Shown here piece by piece: positions 37,564-48,149 of a stretch of 64,000 nucleotides of DNA. The translations under genes and the position numbers were made by a program. Position 1 is the stretch's first letter, and every line of letters starts with the position of its first letter. Under the pieces are notes generated by a model. It was given only the letters and a program-made list of their open reading frames with translations. It was not told where the DNA came from and made no database searches. The stretch is from Cryptomeria japonica (lineage: Eukaryota > Streptophyta > Pinopsida > Cupressales > Cupressaceae), in assembly GCF_030272615.1 (NCBI RefSeq), contig NC_081414.1, forward strand, positions 239,879,233 to 239,943,232, written 5' to 3'.

Positions 37564-37717
37564 AAGTCTTTTTTGCTACCTACCACATTAATTGCATGCC
37601 AGTTATGTATTCACTTAACTTTATTTGCCGGTAATAAGTGATTTTCAACTTCTTTTCTCTAACCGAGGGAATAATAGCACGTGTCATTAGATTGCCAAAC
37701 CATCAAGACAATTTTCT

Positions 37718-38875
37718 TCAATTAGATGAAGAACTTCCTGCCGGTGGAGCACTGCTCTGTCCTGCCGGTGGAGCATCACATTGTCTTGCCAGTGGAGCAT
37801 TTGTTGGTTCTACCCGTGGAAGAGTATTCCCAATATTTAGATCAGCTTTTTTAATCCATTGCTTTGAGAATTCTTGCTTAACCTCTTCAACTTTTTCTTT
37901 ACCTTTCAAGCTAGCACTTTTGTTGTCTACCGGTGTACCTTTACTTCTACAAAATTTACCAATATGCCCAATCTTGTTACATGCATAACAAGTTACATTA
38001 TTTTTCTGAATAGCTTTCCCATAACCTATGCTGGTTTGTGTTCTGCATTGATTTGATAGATGTCCAAATCTTCCACAAACATAACATCTTACATTCATTT
38101 TGTAGTTTTCAGAGTTATGACCAACTTTGTTGCATTTGGAGCATTGACCGGTGGGGGGATTGATATTCTGATAATTCCTAGATCTGCATTCATTTGCCCT
38201 ATGACCATATTTATTACAGTCAAAGCATTTTCCATTGAATTTATAAGTATTAGGTGGTCTTACCAGTTTGCTTTGATCTTGAGTATTTGCGGTACCGGAG
38301 CTTTCTCCAACTTCAAATCCAATTCCAAAAGTGTCACCTTTGGGTTTTTGATTCTTCAATAAGGTACCAAGTTCTTCTGAGCTTTTCTTGAATTTTTCTT
38401 TATGTTGATTTGTAGTTTCCAATTCCCTTTCCAAGATTTCTTTTTGTCTCATTAGTTCATTTGAGTCATTCTAAGTATGCATCAGATCTGTCTTCAACAT
38501 GTCATTTTCATAACTAAGTCTTGTGTTCTCATTTGCTACATCACTTAGTCTTTTGGTCAATTCTTCTTCATTCTTCTTTCTGTCCTCGATCTCTTTGCAA
38601 AATCTCATAGTCATATCCCGCATTTCATTTTTTGTTGTCATGATGTCTTGTTTCAACTTGCTTATCATATCATTAAGTGATTCCTTTTCATCATTCTCAT
38701 TTTGCAATTTTTCACAGAGTTCTCTTCTCTTATTTCTTGTAACAATAAGATTTTCTTGAAGTGCCTGAATGATATCCTGAGCTGCTCTTAAATCATCTTC
38801 TAATTTGATATTTTTCAACTTCTTTGCATCATAGTTAGTAAGAGCTCCTTCAAGTTGCTTCATCAGATTTTCCAT
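37718..38875 (-). pseudogene. ORF1: gag-like protein with four zinc knuckles
   Basis: ATG at 38875 (MENLMKQLEG); the frame runs to the stop at 37718, with one internal TAG at 38471-38473 (about 385 codons). The N-terminal 130 residues are rich in K, E, N and L and look coiled coil. Then come four knuckles between about 38220 and 37940: CFDCNKYGHRANEC, CSKCNKVGHNSENY (last Cys replaced by Tyr), CYVCGRFGHLSNQC and CYACNKIGHIGKFC. The tail holds three 8-residue APPAG repeats. Knuckle arrays bind element RNA in nucleocapsid proteins. It starts about 60 bases after the primer site, as a gag gene would. No protease follows. Confidence 0.75.
37736..37805 (-). repeat. 24-bp tandem repeat in ORF1 C-terminus
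   Basis: TGCCGGTGGAGC recurs at 37739, 37763 and (as TGCCAGTGGAGC) 37787, exactly 24 bp apart. This keeps frame and encodes SSAPPAGQ-like units. Confidence 0.75.
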
Positions 38876-38931
38876 CTTTACTGGTGTCAAGATCTTCCTC
38901 AAGATGTTAGGCTTTTGAAAATAGAGGACCA

Positions 38932-38944
38932 AGCTCTGATACCA
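38932..38944 (-). other. Primer-binding site of the 33186-39755 element
   Basis: The minus strand reads TGGTATCAGAGCT two bases inside the 5' LTR, the same as the copia element here. Confidence 0.87.
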
Positions 38945-38946
38945 AT

Positions 38947-39755
38947 TGTTAGGGTTCCCACAGATACTAAGAGGGGGGGTGAATCAGTATCTGACCGGTA
39001 GTCAAATTTTCTTAAGTTAAAACATACAGAACATAAAGTAGCAGTGTACCGGTATGCAAGAATTAATGTAATAAATAGAATCAAAAAAATCCACATGAAA
39101 AGAACACCATAACACAAGATGTTTAACGAGGAAACCCAGTGTAGGAAAAACCTCGATGGGATTTGTGACCCACAATATTCACTTACTGGCCAATAAGAGA
39201 ATATTACTTACAATAGGGGCCTGCACATGCAGGAAGGCCAATTGCCTAGAGCTCACTGCTCAATGAGAAGTCACACTGACTTACAATAAGGATTATACTA
39301 ATCCAATGACTTGTACTGCTTTACAATAGCATCTCCAATGCCAGATTCAGTACCGGTTCTTGCTCTGTTCTTTACATATACCCTTAACCTATATTTCGCA
39401 CATTAGGTCTGCCTAATAATTTTCCTTTTTGTTTGCTTACTTACCTTTTCAAATGTCTACAATGATCTCTTTTATATACAAGAGTCATTTTACAGTTTGC
39501 CAAGTCAGCTTGCAATAATAATCAAAATATTACATATCAAAAATCCTATCGGTCTTTGTGCCGATATACATCTTTTCTTTTGTGCTGGTGCCGGTGCTGG
39601 TGTAGAGTGATCTTGTTGATGCCGATGCACTGTCTTGCTTGAATAATGCTTTGCCGATATGATGTCTTGCTGATGCCATAGGATTGCAAGGTTGCCATCA
39701 ATGACAAAACCTTCAATCACACACAATGTCTCATTGGAGTGTCCATATGCCAACA
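38947..39755 (-). repeat. 5' LTR of the 33186-39755 element
   Basis: 809 bp, minus strand TGTTGGCATATGG...CCCTAACA. Differences from the partner LTR are few and largely C/T or G/A. The right target duplication TAAAC follows at 39756-39760. Confidence 0.93.
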
Positions 39756-40499
39756 TAAACTGGGGGCAATGCTCTTAACCTATTGATGGAAGTAGATTCT
39801 ATATTATTTGTGATTCATTGAGTTCTTCATTCAAAACTGTCTCACAAAATCCAAAAACATTAAAAAACACTCACAAAAATCCAAAAACATTCAAAAACAT
39901 CAAAAATCGATAAAAAACATGGCAATGCATAAAAATCCTTTGTACATACGCATCGAAGCAGATATCAAACAAACATTTGGAGCTACTCAAACGATGATCA
40001 CTTATCAAATCAACCAAATAATCCACATCTACACACAACTGTCTTAACAAGGATGCATCCTTCCTTACCAAAACAAAGACATGATAACATTTTCTTTGAC
40101 AAGAAAATTATGTTTAAGCTATCAAGTACTTGGTTGGTTTGTTAAGTTATTTATTCATTCATATCAGGTTCCTAAGTATTGTTTATTGTCTGCACATTGT
40201 TCCAATGAAGTTCTGGGGCATGTACTAATGGTTTCTATGTGGGATGTTCACTAAGCTATGTGATCATATGCAAAAATCTAGTCATGGATCACTATGGCTT
40301 ACTGACTACAGCGTATACCTCGACCATCTGCACATGAACCAAAATGGAGGTTCCATATTCTTTATCTATATTGCTTGCTTATAGGTACAATGCTCCAAAC
40401 TTGGTTCCTACTGCCTCATCCAAGATTGATACTACCATTGCTCAATGATGAAAAATAAAGCACTATGGATCGTTGTTTCATCTCATCTATTTATATTGC

Positions 40500-41840
40500 A
40501 TTCCGTTGCATATCACCCATCCATTTGATCATTCATTATTCATATTTATGGTTTTGTATGCAAGTGTGAACAAGTTAAAATATGAGAAGTTATTTAATAA
40601 TAAATTGGTCTTGGATACAATCATGATGGAGTTCTTTGATACATCACCAGTGGATCATACAATTTCTCACCAACTTGCATTCATCTATCATGAACGCATG
40701 ACATCACCATTTCATTACATTTAGTTGCATTTCAATACATCTAGTTCATTATCATTTACTTGCATGTAGGTGCGTTACATCCATTTTAGATATTCATTTA
40801 AGTACATTTAATATCACTTAGTTGCATTCATTATCATTTACTTACATTAGCATCCTTACATCATTTCATCATTGCAAATAAAGGCATTTAGATTCATTTA
40901 TTTCCCATCATTTCATTTACTACCATTATTAGCCATTAACGTACATTCATTTAGTCATCTAGGTACAGTTAGATGTCTTTTAAAATCATTCATAATCATT
41001 CATCATCATTTAAGTTTGTTTACAATACATTCATCTAGATTCATTTAGTTGCATTCATTTGCATTTATCTATCTATTAGTTAAATACATTCATCTATCAA
41101 TCCAATATATTCTTATACTCTTTCATTTGATTCTCATCTTTAAAAGTTTCATCTGGATTCATTAAGATGCATTCATTATCCTTTTAATTGCATTAAGGTG
41201 CAGTTATTCATTATCCCTTAGTTGCATTTATTTGCATTATCATTTCACTTAGTCATGTTTTAAGTAATTTAGAATCATAACATAAACAATTGCCTCAACA
41301 TTTTGTTTATTTTATTTTAAAGTGCATTAATTTAGAAATCATCCCATAAACATTTGTACTTTACATTTGTTTATCCATTTCGCATTCATTTTTTAACCAT
41401 CTATGAACATTTACACAAACCATTAGATTCATTACATTTTCATCTTACAAAAACAGACAAGATGCATTTCATCATATCATCAACATAAACACAAAGTAGT
41501 ATCTATCTCATAGTCAACATAATTCATTCATCATTTTGCATACATCATCATCATGGCATTGCATACATAAAGCATTACAACAACGCATCATAGATATATT
41601 AACCTACATCCACATGCTAGCATCACATTCATAAAACATGCATATAGACATCATAAAATCATCATCACATGCATATAGAAATTATCTCATCAACACAAAC
41701 ATCTAGCAAGTAAAAACATCCATCTAAGCATAAATCATAAATCATCATCCTACATAAATCCATACATATCATCAACATGCATATCATCACAAAATATGGG
41801 ATCTCCTCATATATCACATCATATATCATCTCGCAAAAAC
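40500..41840. repeat. CATT-rich low-complexity tract in gypsy 1
   Basis: Words such as TTTAGTTGCATTCATT, ATCATTTAC and CATCATCA recur many times with no fixed period, as in a decayed tandem array. No gene is present. Tat-type elements often carry tandem repeats in this 3' region. Confidence 0.6.
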
Positions 41841-41940
41841 ATACATGTATCAGAGTACAATGATGTCAAAAATATCGGCTACCAAGAGCCATCCAAGTCA
41901 TAGTCCAAAATAACAATGTAATAAAATACATAAATCTCTC

Positions 41941-42720
41941 TCAAATGGCACTCTGGCCAGATGTTGTACCCCCATCACCACCTGCTCCACCACTACCCCC
42001 TGCACCACCCACACTATCTTGCTGCGAAGGACCCATAACACCACCATTGCTCTGCATCCTCTGAGATTGCTCTGATCTCGCTCGATGCATCTATGAATAT
42101 CTCAGTGCCCGCTGACTGACTGCCATCGCTTGCTCATTTAAACCCCGCCTATAATTTATCTCTATCTGAGCTCGATGCATCTCCCTCATCACCTCCCTAG
42201 TAGGACCTTGTGCTCCTGCTGCAACTCATCCTCTCTCCTACAGCTCTCTCTCTCACTCTCTCTCTCTCTCTCGCAACACTACAGTCAACTCTGACTCCCT
42301 TGCAAACAACTGAACATCTCTAGCTACCACCTTTGCCTCCATCTCCTCCACCCATGCCTCGACTGCTGTAAGTCAAGTCTGCATATATACTAGCATATTC
42401 TCCCACACATCTCCTCCACCTGTAGCTCCCTCTCCCATCTCCATAGGTGCCTCTCCCTCCCCAATATCCCTGCCACCTAATCTGACTCCTCCCTGAATCA
42501 AAGGACCCTGTGATAGTCGCAACAGCTGCCCGCCTCTCCCTCTCCACTGTAACTGTCCTCCTCCAAAACCTCCACCACCACCTCCCCCACCACCTCCTCC
42601 TCCATATCTTCTATCAAACACTGAATCTCCCTTCACCCTCCCTATCTTGATCATCAACATCATCATAATCCCTTAATCATTTCCCATCAACTCACTCACG
42701 CCACGTTCATCACCGTCCAT
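41941..42720 (-). pseudogene. Antisense ORF remnant of gypsy 1, glycine-rich
   Basis: The minus-strand ATG at 42720 begins MDGDERG, as in gypsy 2. Reading passes TAA at about 42673, then DRRYGG, a glycine run, a stop near 42373, a segment with WVEEMEAKVVARDVQLFARE likely to form a coiled coil, and arginine/glutamate runs. After a frameshift comes REMHRAQIEINYRRG and a glycine-rich tail ending at TGA 41941-41943. Product unknown. Position and orientation match the additional antisense ORFs reported for Tat elements. Confidence 0.5.
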
Positions 42721-43544
42721 CTCTAACAGGAGGCGTTGCACTTCCCATCCTCGATCATCCTATAACCCAAGCAAGTTACTCTGTCTACACAAGAAAATTG
42801 ACTCACACACACCTAGACTATCAACATATACTTTCATCAAGTATCTTCAGGTCTCAACAGGTAATTGATTATGGCAAACCTAGACTACAACAAACATTTT
42901 TCATAATGACCTAGTCTCAATGGGGTTGCTATGATTCACCACAACCATCCATCACACACACACACACACTATCAATTGCTCAATCAATCCAACACAATCA
43001 TAACATACAATTACATCGATTGTCTAAGTCTCAACGAGTATTTTGCATCTGATACCTTGGCTTCATCAGACAATTACATCAATTATCTAAGTCACAACAG
43101 GTCACTTTGATTCACTTACTTAGACTTTATCTTGTCCAAGCAAACAACTGACATCAACTGTCATGCTTTGACTCGACCGGGGCAATTAAACCTGCACCAA
43201 ATTGTCCAACAATTTTGATCAATTGAATAACATCAATCCAAAGCACACACTACCTTTGCACCGTATCTCCTGCATGACCTAACGGTACTCACTGGCTTCC
43301 CCTTTCTCCGTATTCACCCCGTCTTCCCTATTCTTTCACCATTATTTCTAAATTCTTCTATTCTACCTCCCCTCCACTTCTCATTCTTTTTCGAGAGATC
43401 GCCCGATTTTTTGAAATTTTTTCGACCCATCTCTCAAGGGGGCATACCACCCATTAAATTAACATTTATGGGACATTTTCTTCACACCTATTTTTCTTTC
43501 TTTGAAACTACGCGATAAATCGCATCGTCTCAAAGAGGGGCAAA

Positions 43545-44163
43545 TGCAGTCACATAAATCTGTCCATTTTAATTAAATGAATATTTACTATTTATTTGAT
43601 TAATAATCCCACTAGCCAACAGTTAATTAAATTAACATTTAACTAATTCATCCTCAAACATTCTCCTATTAATTAAATAAATTATTCAATTTATTTTAAT
43701 TAATTCATTACATCAAATTCAAATCAATTAAATGAATAAATCTTATTTATTTAATTTAATCCCCTCTCCTCTTTTAAATAAATAATTAAACATTTATTTA
43801 AAATCATTAAACGCCCCCCCACTTACATTCTCCTACAAATGCAAGTTGCAACCACAAGTTGAAATAAATTAATTTTATTTTAATTTAAATCCTATTTTCC
43901 CTCACCCACCAAACCCACTTGCAATCCTAAATCCCCTTCTAGACTCTTCTAACAACTTTCTAATCATTCCTAATTAGCCTAATCCATCCCCTAATTATTG
44001 TCACATTCCTAAGCAACTTGAGGTCACTTCTCAAAGACTCCAAAGTCTTTGAAAAACATTTAATGTTTTATGTGTTCAACAAGCTAACCTCTAAAGTCTT
44101 CCAAACCACTAATGGCTCTTACATGACCATTAATGGCTCTTACATAACCATTTATGGTTAAAT
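43545..44163 (+). repeat. 3' LTR of gypsy 1, truncated
   Basis: Begins TGCAGTCACATAAATCTG and follows the gypsy 2 LTRs for about 600 bp, then stops matching after CCATTTATGGTTAAA. Near the break an AATGGCTCTTACAT word is duplicated (44111 and 44132). The TATA box and the distal 800 bp of the LTR are missing. Confidence 0.85.
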
Positions 44164-44290
44164 CCACTTGCCCCCATGGTTAGAGACTTCCGCTCTAACT
44201 CCCGCAAATCATGCATGGATGAGATGTGGATCCATCTGCACCGACCGCATCATCTATCCCTGAGCAATTGACACACATATGTTGAATGGG

Positions 44291-45250
44291 CTATTTGTCA
44301 CCACCTGGAGCAACTAATGGCTCATCATCCAATACAATAGGGTGTGCTAACGATGTCCCGTGCTGGATGATGGCACCAGTCAATGTTGTTGTTGCTTGAA
44401 GAGTCTGTAGCTCCATCGACTCTTTCAGCTCTACTGGGACAACCTGATGCACCTTGGGTTTGGGTGCTAGGGGGTGGCGACTCTCCAGGGCTACTCGCCT
44501 ACGGGCTCCAGGTCTATCTTGGGCAGAGCCGCCACCTCTACCATGGAACTCTCTCATGTCAAAATAGTTTGGCCGCACATTGAGCACAAACTCACAGTAT
44601 ACTTATATCAAAAAATACAATGGCACCTCATAATTATTACAAGGTGGATCATCAAATACCATCCACCACCTCTTCCAAAAAAGATTCTTCATCTGCATAT
44701 TGGTACACCAATGTATGGGAAACCTCTTTGCATTAAGAGGTAACGACTGACCAGTTTTAGGACCAACAAAAAGGGCACATATTTGTTGTTTACTAATATT
44801 TTTGTTTTTGACTCCCTCGTATGATAACCCATCAACATAGTATTGACGACACCTATCCCTAAAGTTTCCCCATTTTGTAATTTGTGTGGAAATATCTATG
44901 GCACCACTAGCTAATGTTTCTAGGCTAGTGGCGAGGGATTTATGATGCTCAAGTTTGGATGTTTTCAATTTATCAACTAGTCTATTGATTTTAGACGTAT
45001 TTTCCCTAATTGATTAATTAATTGCTCCTGTGTTTCAGGTGTGCGGTCAAAAGGAGGAATTGGGGGTGTATCTTGTGGGTTTTCAAGAGGTGCATTTTGT
45101 TATTCTTGTTGTGGATTATCAGAATCTGGTTTTTGAAACAAAAAATGAAAAAACCTAATTAAAATTAATGAAATTAAATTCAAACAATAAAACAAATTAA
45201 ACGAATGGGAAAGAAAGACAAAAATTAACAAAAACTAACCTTGATCCATA
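44291..45250 (-). pseudogene. Unrecognised gene remnant with one apparent intron
   Basis: A minus-strand ATG near 45250 (MDQ) is followed by a GTTAGT donor; an acceptor CAG near 45133 leads to DSDNPQQE, a TAA, then PPIPPFDRTPETQEQ. After a frameshift near 45015 the frame reads KINRLVDKLKTSKLEHHK, ITKWGNFRDRCRQYYVDG, LPLNAKRFPIHWCTN and FWKRWWMVF, stopping at 44603-44605. A further open frame (44587-44291) begins MLNVRPNYFD and is arginine/proline-rich. I cannot name the family. The tryptophan-rich segment and adjacent repeats suggest a DNA-transposon protein (inference). Confidence 0.4.
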
Positions 45251-45335
45251 GTGTCTGGAGGATAAATGAGGCATCCCGTTCATAGTTTGGAGGAGAAATG
45301 AGGCACTCCATTCACGGTTTGGAGGAGAAAATGGG
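45245..45335. repeat. Short direct repeats, GGAGGAGAAATGAGGCA type
   Basis: Three tandem units of about 35 bp (GGAGGATAAATGAGGCATCC, GGAGGAGAAATGAGGCACTCC, GGAGGAGAAAATGG), linked by GTTCATAGTTT or ATTCACGGTTT. They lie at the 5' end of the 44291-45250 remnant. Confidence 0.6.
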
Positions 45336-45384
45336 GAAAAACGTGACTGTCATGGGAAAATAAGACCTAGTTTTTAAAACAAAA

Positions 45385-45600
45385 CTTTTTTTGACAGGTA
45401 CTGCATACGTAGTCCTTTAGGGCTTATTAGCGTGTATGCGCTCATTTTCCTATAAGTAGTGCGTATACGCTCATTTTCCTAGAGGTAGCGCATACGCGCT
45501 TCTTTTCCTAAAAGAAGCGCATACACACTACCTTTTCTATGCTTGGGAACAACAAACCTGAGCGCGTACGCGGTGATTTCAAATTTTATAACCACGTACA
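45385..45600. repeat. Array of palindromic GCGTATACGC-like words
   Basis: GTGTATGCGCTCATTTTCCT, GCGTATACGCTCATTTTCCT and GCGCATACGCGCTTCTTTTC recur roughly every 33 bp between 45450 and 45510. An inverted copy (AAGAAGCGCATACAC) follows, and GAGCGCGTACGCGG lies at 45560. The pattern resembles subterminal repeats of DNA transposons. Confidence 0.6.
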
Positions 45601-46044
45601 TGCTGCTTGTTTTTCCATATTTTTTTGGGGTGGTGTCCACTTTTCTGACCACTATCTTTGTGCACATACCCCAATGGATGGTGAATTTTTTTGATAATAA
45701 TTAGATACTTTTATAATTGGGTTTGCTTTCTCTCTATGTTTGTGAGGGGTAACTCCATATGATTGATTTTTTTTAGGCTTTTGTGTACTTTAAATCTAAT
45801 AGTATGAAGGGAAAACCACCAAAAGAGAAAAAGGAAAAGAAAACGAGGAAATCCAATATGCTTGCATAAGATAGTATGTAATATTTCTTACACATAATAT
45901 TAAATTTTTTATGAGAAAATAATATGATATAGTCAATATAGACATAGGTTTCTTTATTTATGCACATTTGTAATAAGGTAATGTTCAACATTTTATCCTT
46001 TCAACATGCATAGGGAGATTTGATGAATAAGTTGTACATCAAAC
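45601..46044. other. AT-rich stretch without a gene
   Basis: No ORF or repeat family is recognised. It ends with CAAAC (46040-46044), the left target duplication of the next LTR element. Confidence 0.6.
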
Positions 46045-47240
46045 TGTAGTGTCATAAAATTGTGACCCTAGCAATTTTAAGCACATTTGAGGTCCTCACC
46101 TTGGCGACAACATCTTCCTTCCCAACTGCGACTTCCCTCTGCATTTTCACCTTGAACCTCTCCTTGTTTAAGCCCTGAGATGGCCTCAAGACCCTATCCG
46201 GATCCCACGATAGGGTAGGACATGGGCATGGTGCCCCTGTCCCCTCTAGGACAGGGGCGTGGCACCCTTGTCCCCCCCTCTTAGGGTGGTCCCAAGATAG
46301 GTCCTTCGGGTCCTATTTGCATTTAGGGATTCCAAATCTCCCCAATGTCGGTCTTTGGTGAGATGAATTATTTCTTTGAGGCATGTATAAAAGGGAGTTA
46401 GTCTTCTCATTTGGAGGAGGAGGAAATATACACAAAATAGATGATAGGCGAAGTTCAATCATTCAAGTCTTCAAGCATCCATCAAGTCTTCTTTTTCATG
46501 TGTCTTCTTCATTCATCCATTGGAGCAACATTTACAATATTCATTTGCAAGCATATGTGTGTGTTAGGGTTTTGTCATGTTACATGCCATTTCATGCAAC
46601 ATTTGTGATTACATTCAAGAAGCAAAGCAACCATCATCATCAAATTGCAGATCTACAAGGTATACATTTCCATTGTTTACATTCAAACGTTTGCAAATAC
46701 TTTCTTTCAAGGTTGATTCTTCAACCGGGGTTTGACTGAGGCAAACCCCTATCCACAACCCCTCTTTACTTCTTTTTCATGTGTAGGTTATAGGTGCACA
46801 ACTATATTTTCAGATATGGACTCCATTTATAGAGGCAGAAGAACCCTTTTCGTTTTGTGGATTTTGTGGAGGACCATGTGCAATTTCAACACGGTCCTGA
46901 CGGCTTTTCTCCAAACTTGTAGGGTAGATCCATATCAGTCTAAATATCTCAGATACGAAGTTACAACACAATCCAGAACCGGTAGCTCCTCATTTCACTC
47001 ATTTATCCTCTCTTTCCTACATAGTCAACAAGTCAACTTTCTCATTTACAAAATAGGGTAAATCACACTTCAACCCTTGCAATCCACTTGGAATTCACAT
47101 CCTCGTTTCCTTTGGATGTGGATCTAGTGGATTCAAGCCCCTCTTTTGAATGTAAAGTTCCTCCAAGTGAAAATCATTCTAGTAACTTCCTTTCTTTCTC
47201 TTACGTGGGGACTCATTAGGACCCATTTTTCCACTTTACA
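46045..47240 (+). repeat. 5' LTR of the 46045-52931 element
   Basis: 1,196 bp, TGTAGTGTCATAAAATTG...CCACTTTACA. Compared with the 3' LTR it carries about 70 extra bases near 46305-46375. Confidence 0.9.
46386..46393 (+). promoter_or_regulatory. LTR TATA box
   Basis: TATAAAAG in GCATGTATAAAAGGGAGTTA, conserved in the 3' LTR at 52074-52081. Confidence 0.65.
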
Positions 47241-47243
47241 TTT

Positions 47244-47257
47244 TGGTGAACCCGACG
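47244..47257 (+). other. Putative primer-binding site
   Basis: TGGTGAACCCGACG begins three bases after the LTR. TGG fits pairing with a tRNA CCA end; I do not assign the tRNA. Confidence 0.6.
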
Positions 47258-48149
47258 TCTTACATATTAATTCTGAATTCTCATTATTAGATCTGATTAA
47301 GTGCAATTTGAATTTCAAAATTTCATTTCCAAGTTTGATCTATTTGCAAATTCTAGAGGTTAATTGTATTAAAACCCTAATTTTTCATTTTGAGGAAATT
47401 AAGCTTGTGCAGTGCATAATTTTAATTGCTTGTATTAGATCTAGTTTCTATTTTAAAATTGTGATTCAAATCTACCTTTTTATTCTGAAAATTCAGTGGT
47501 TAAACAACAAAACCCTAATTTTTAAAATCTTATTATTTTCGACCTTTGACTGCCAATTTGACTGATCTAGACATTTCCAAATTAGCTGTTTTTTTGGATT
47601 CTGCATTAAAATTATAATATCTATAATTCATGAAAATTTTGAAAAAAGTTAGTCGGACCGTGTGCACTTTTAGGACGATCCCTGGCTTTTTTCCCGAAAT
47701 TTCGGGAGACGGAATTGACTGTATTTTTATGCTTAAATCCAAAAAATTGGCACACTTTATTAATTTTAACACCTCTTAAGGTCGAACACAAATTCAAATT
47801 TCATCAAATTCAAATTTTAAATTAATTTTCATAGAAAGGTCCTAATTTTAGATCTTCTTTTCCAACACATTAAGATTTTAATTAAGAGATTTTCCATGAC
47901 AATTAATAAATTGGATTTATTTGCTCTTTCACATATGATTACATTGTGTTTCACATATATTTACTACAATCATGTGTCAGATAAGGGTTTCTTTCAATTC
48001 ATGTTGCCTCTCTTCATTCAAAGCACTTGGTCATATTGTGTTGTTAGGATTTCCAAATTATTTTCTTTTCAATTAGATCTCAAAGCTTTCATGTATCATT
48101 TATGTTGCATTATGGTGATGTTGTTAACAAAATGCATTTCCTATGTTAA

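Larger units (their letters stand above)
33186..39755 (-). mobile_element. Non-autonomous LTR element with gag-like ORF1 and a large unknown ORF2
   Basis: 6,570 bp with LTRs of 810 and 809 bp and the target duplication TAAAC (33181-33185, 39756-39760). The primer-binding site is TGGTATCAGAG (initiator Met) and the polypurine tract is AAAGGGGGAGAT. Inside, on the minus strand, are a zinc-knuckle ORF1 and an ORF2 frame of about 1,068 codons. No protease, integrase, RT or RNase H motif is seen, so movement would need proteins in trans. The LTR edges and both priming sites match the copia element at 10251-17932, a plausible partner family (inference). Confidence 0.88.
39756..43544 (+). other. Gypsy 1 3' region, second piece
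   Basis: Continues gypsy 1 from 33185. Bases 39756-40540 and 42600-43544 align with gypsy 2 (26770-27800 and 27890-28826). The middle 2 kb is absent from gypsy 2. It contains a CATT-rich low-complexity tract and an antisense ORF remnant, and ends in the polypurine tract AAAGAGGGGCAAA (43532-43544). Confidence 0.75.

Noticed and set aside
40540-41840. CRISPR-like or satellite array in the CATT-rich tract
   Set aside because: No constant repeat length and no regular spacers; it is a decayed low-complexity tract in a plant retroelement.
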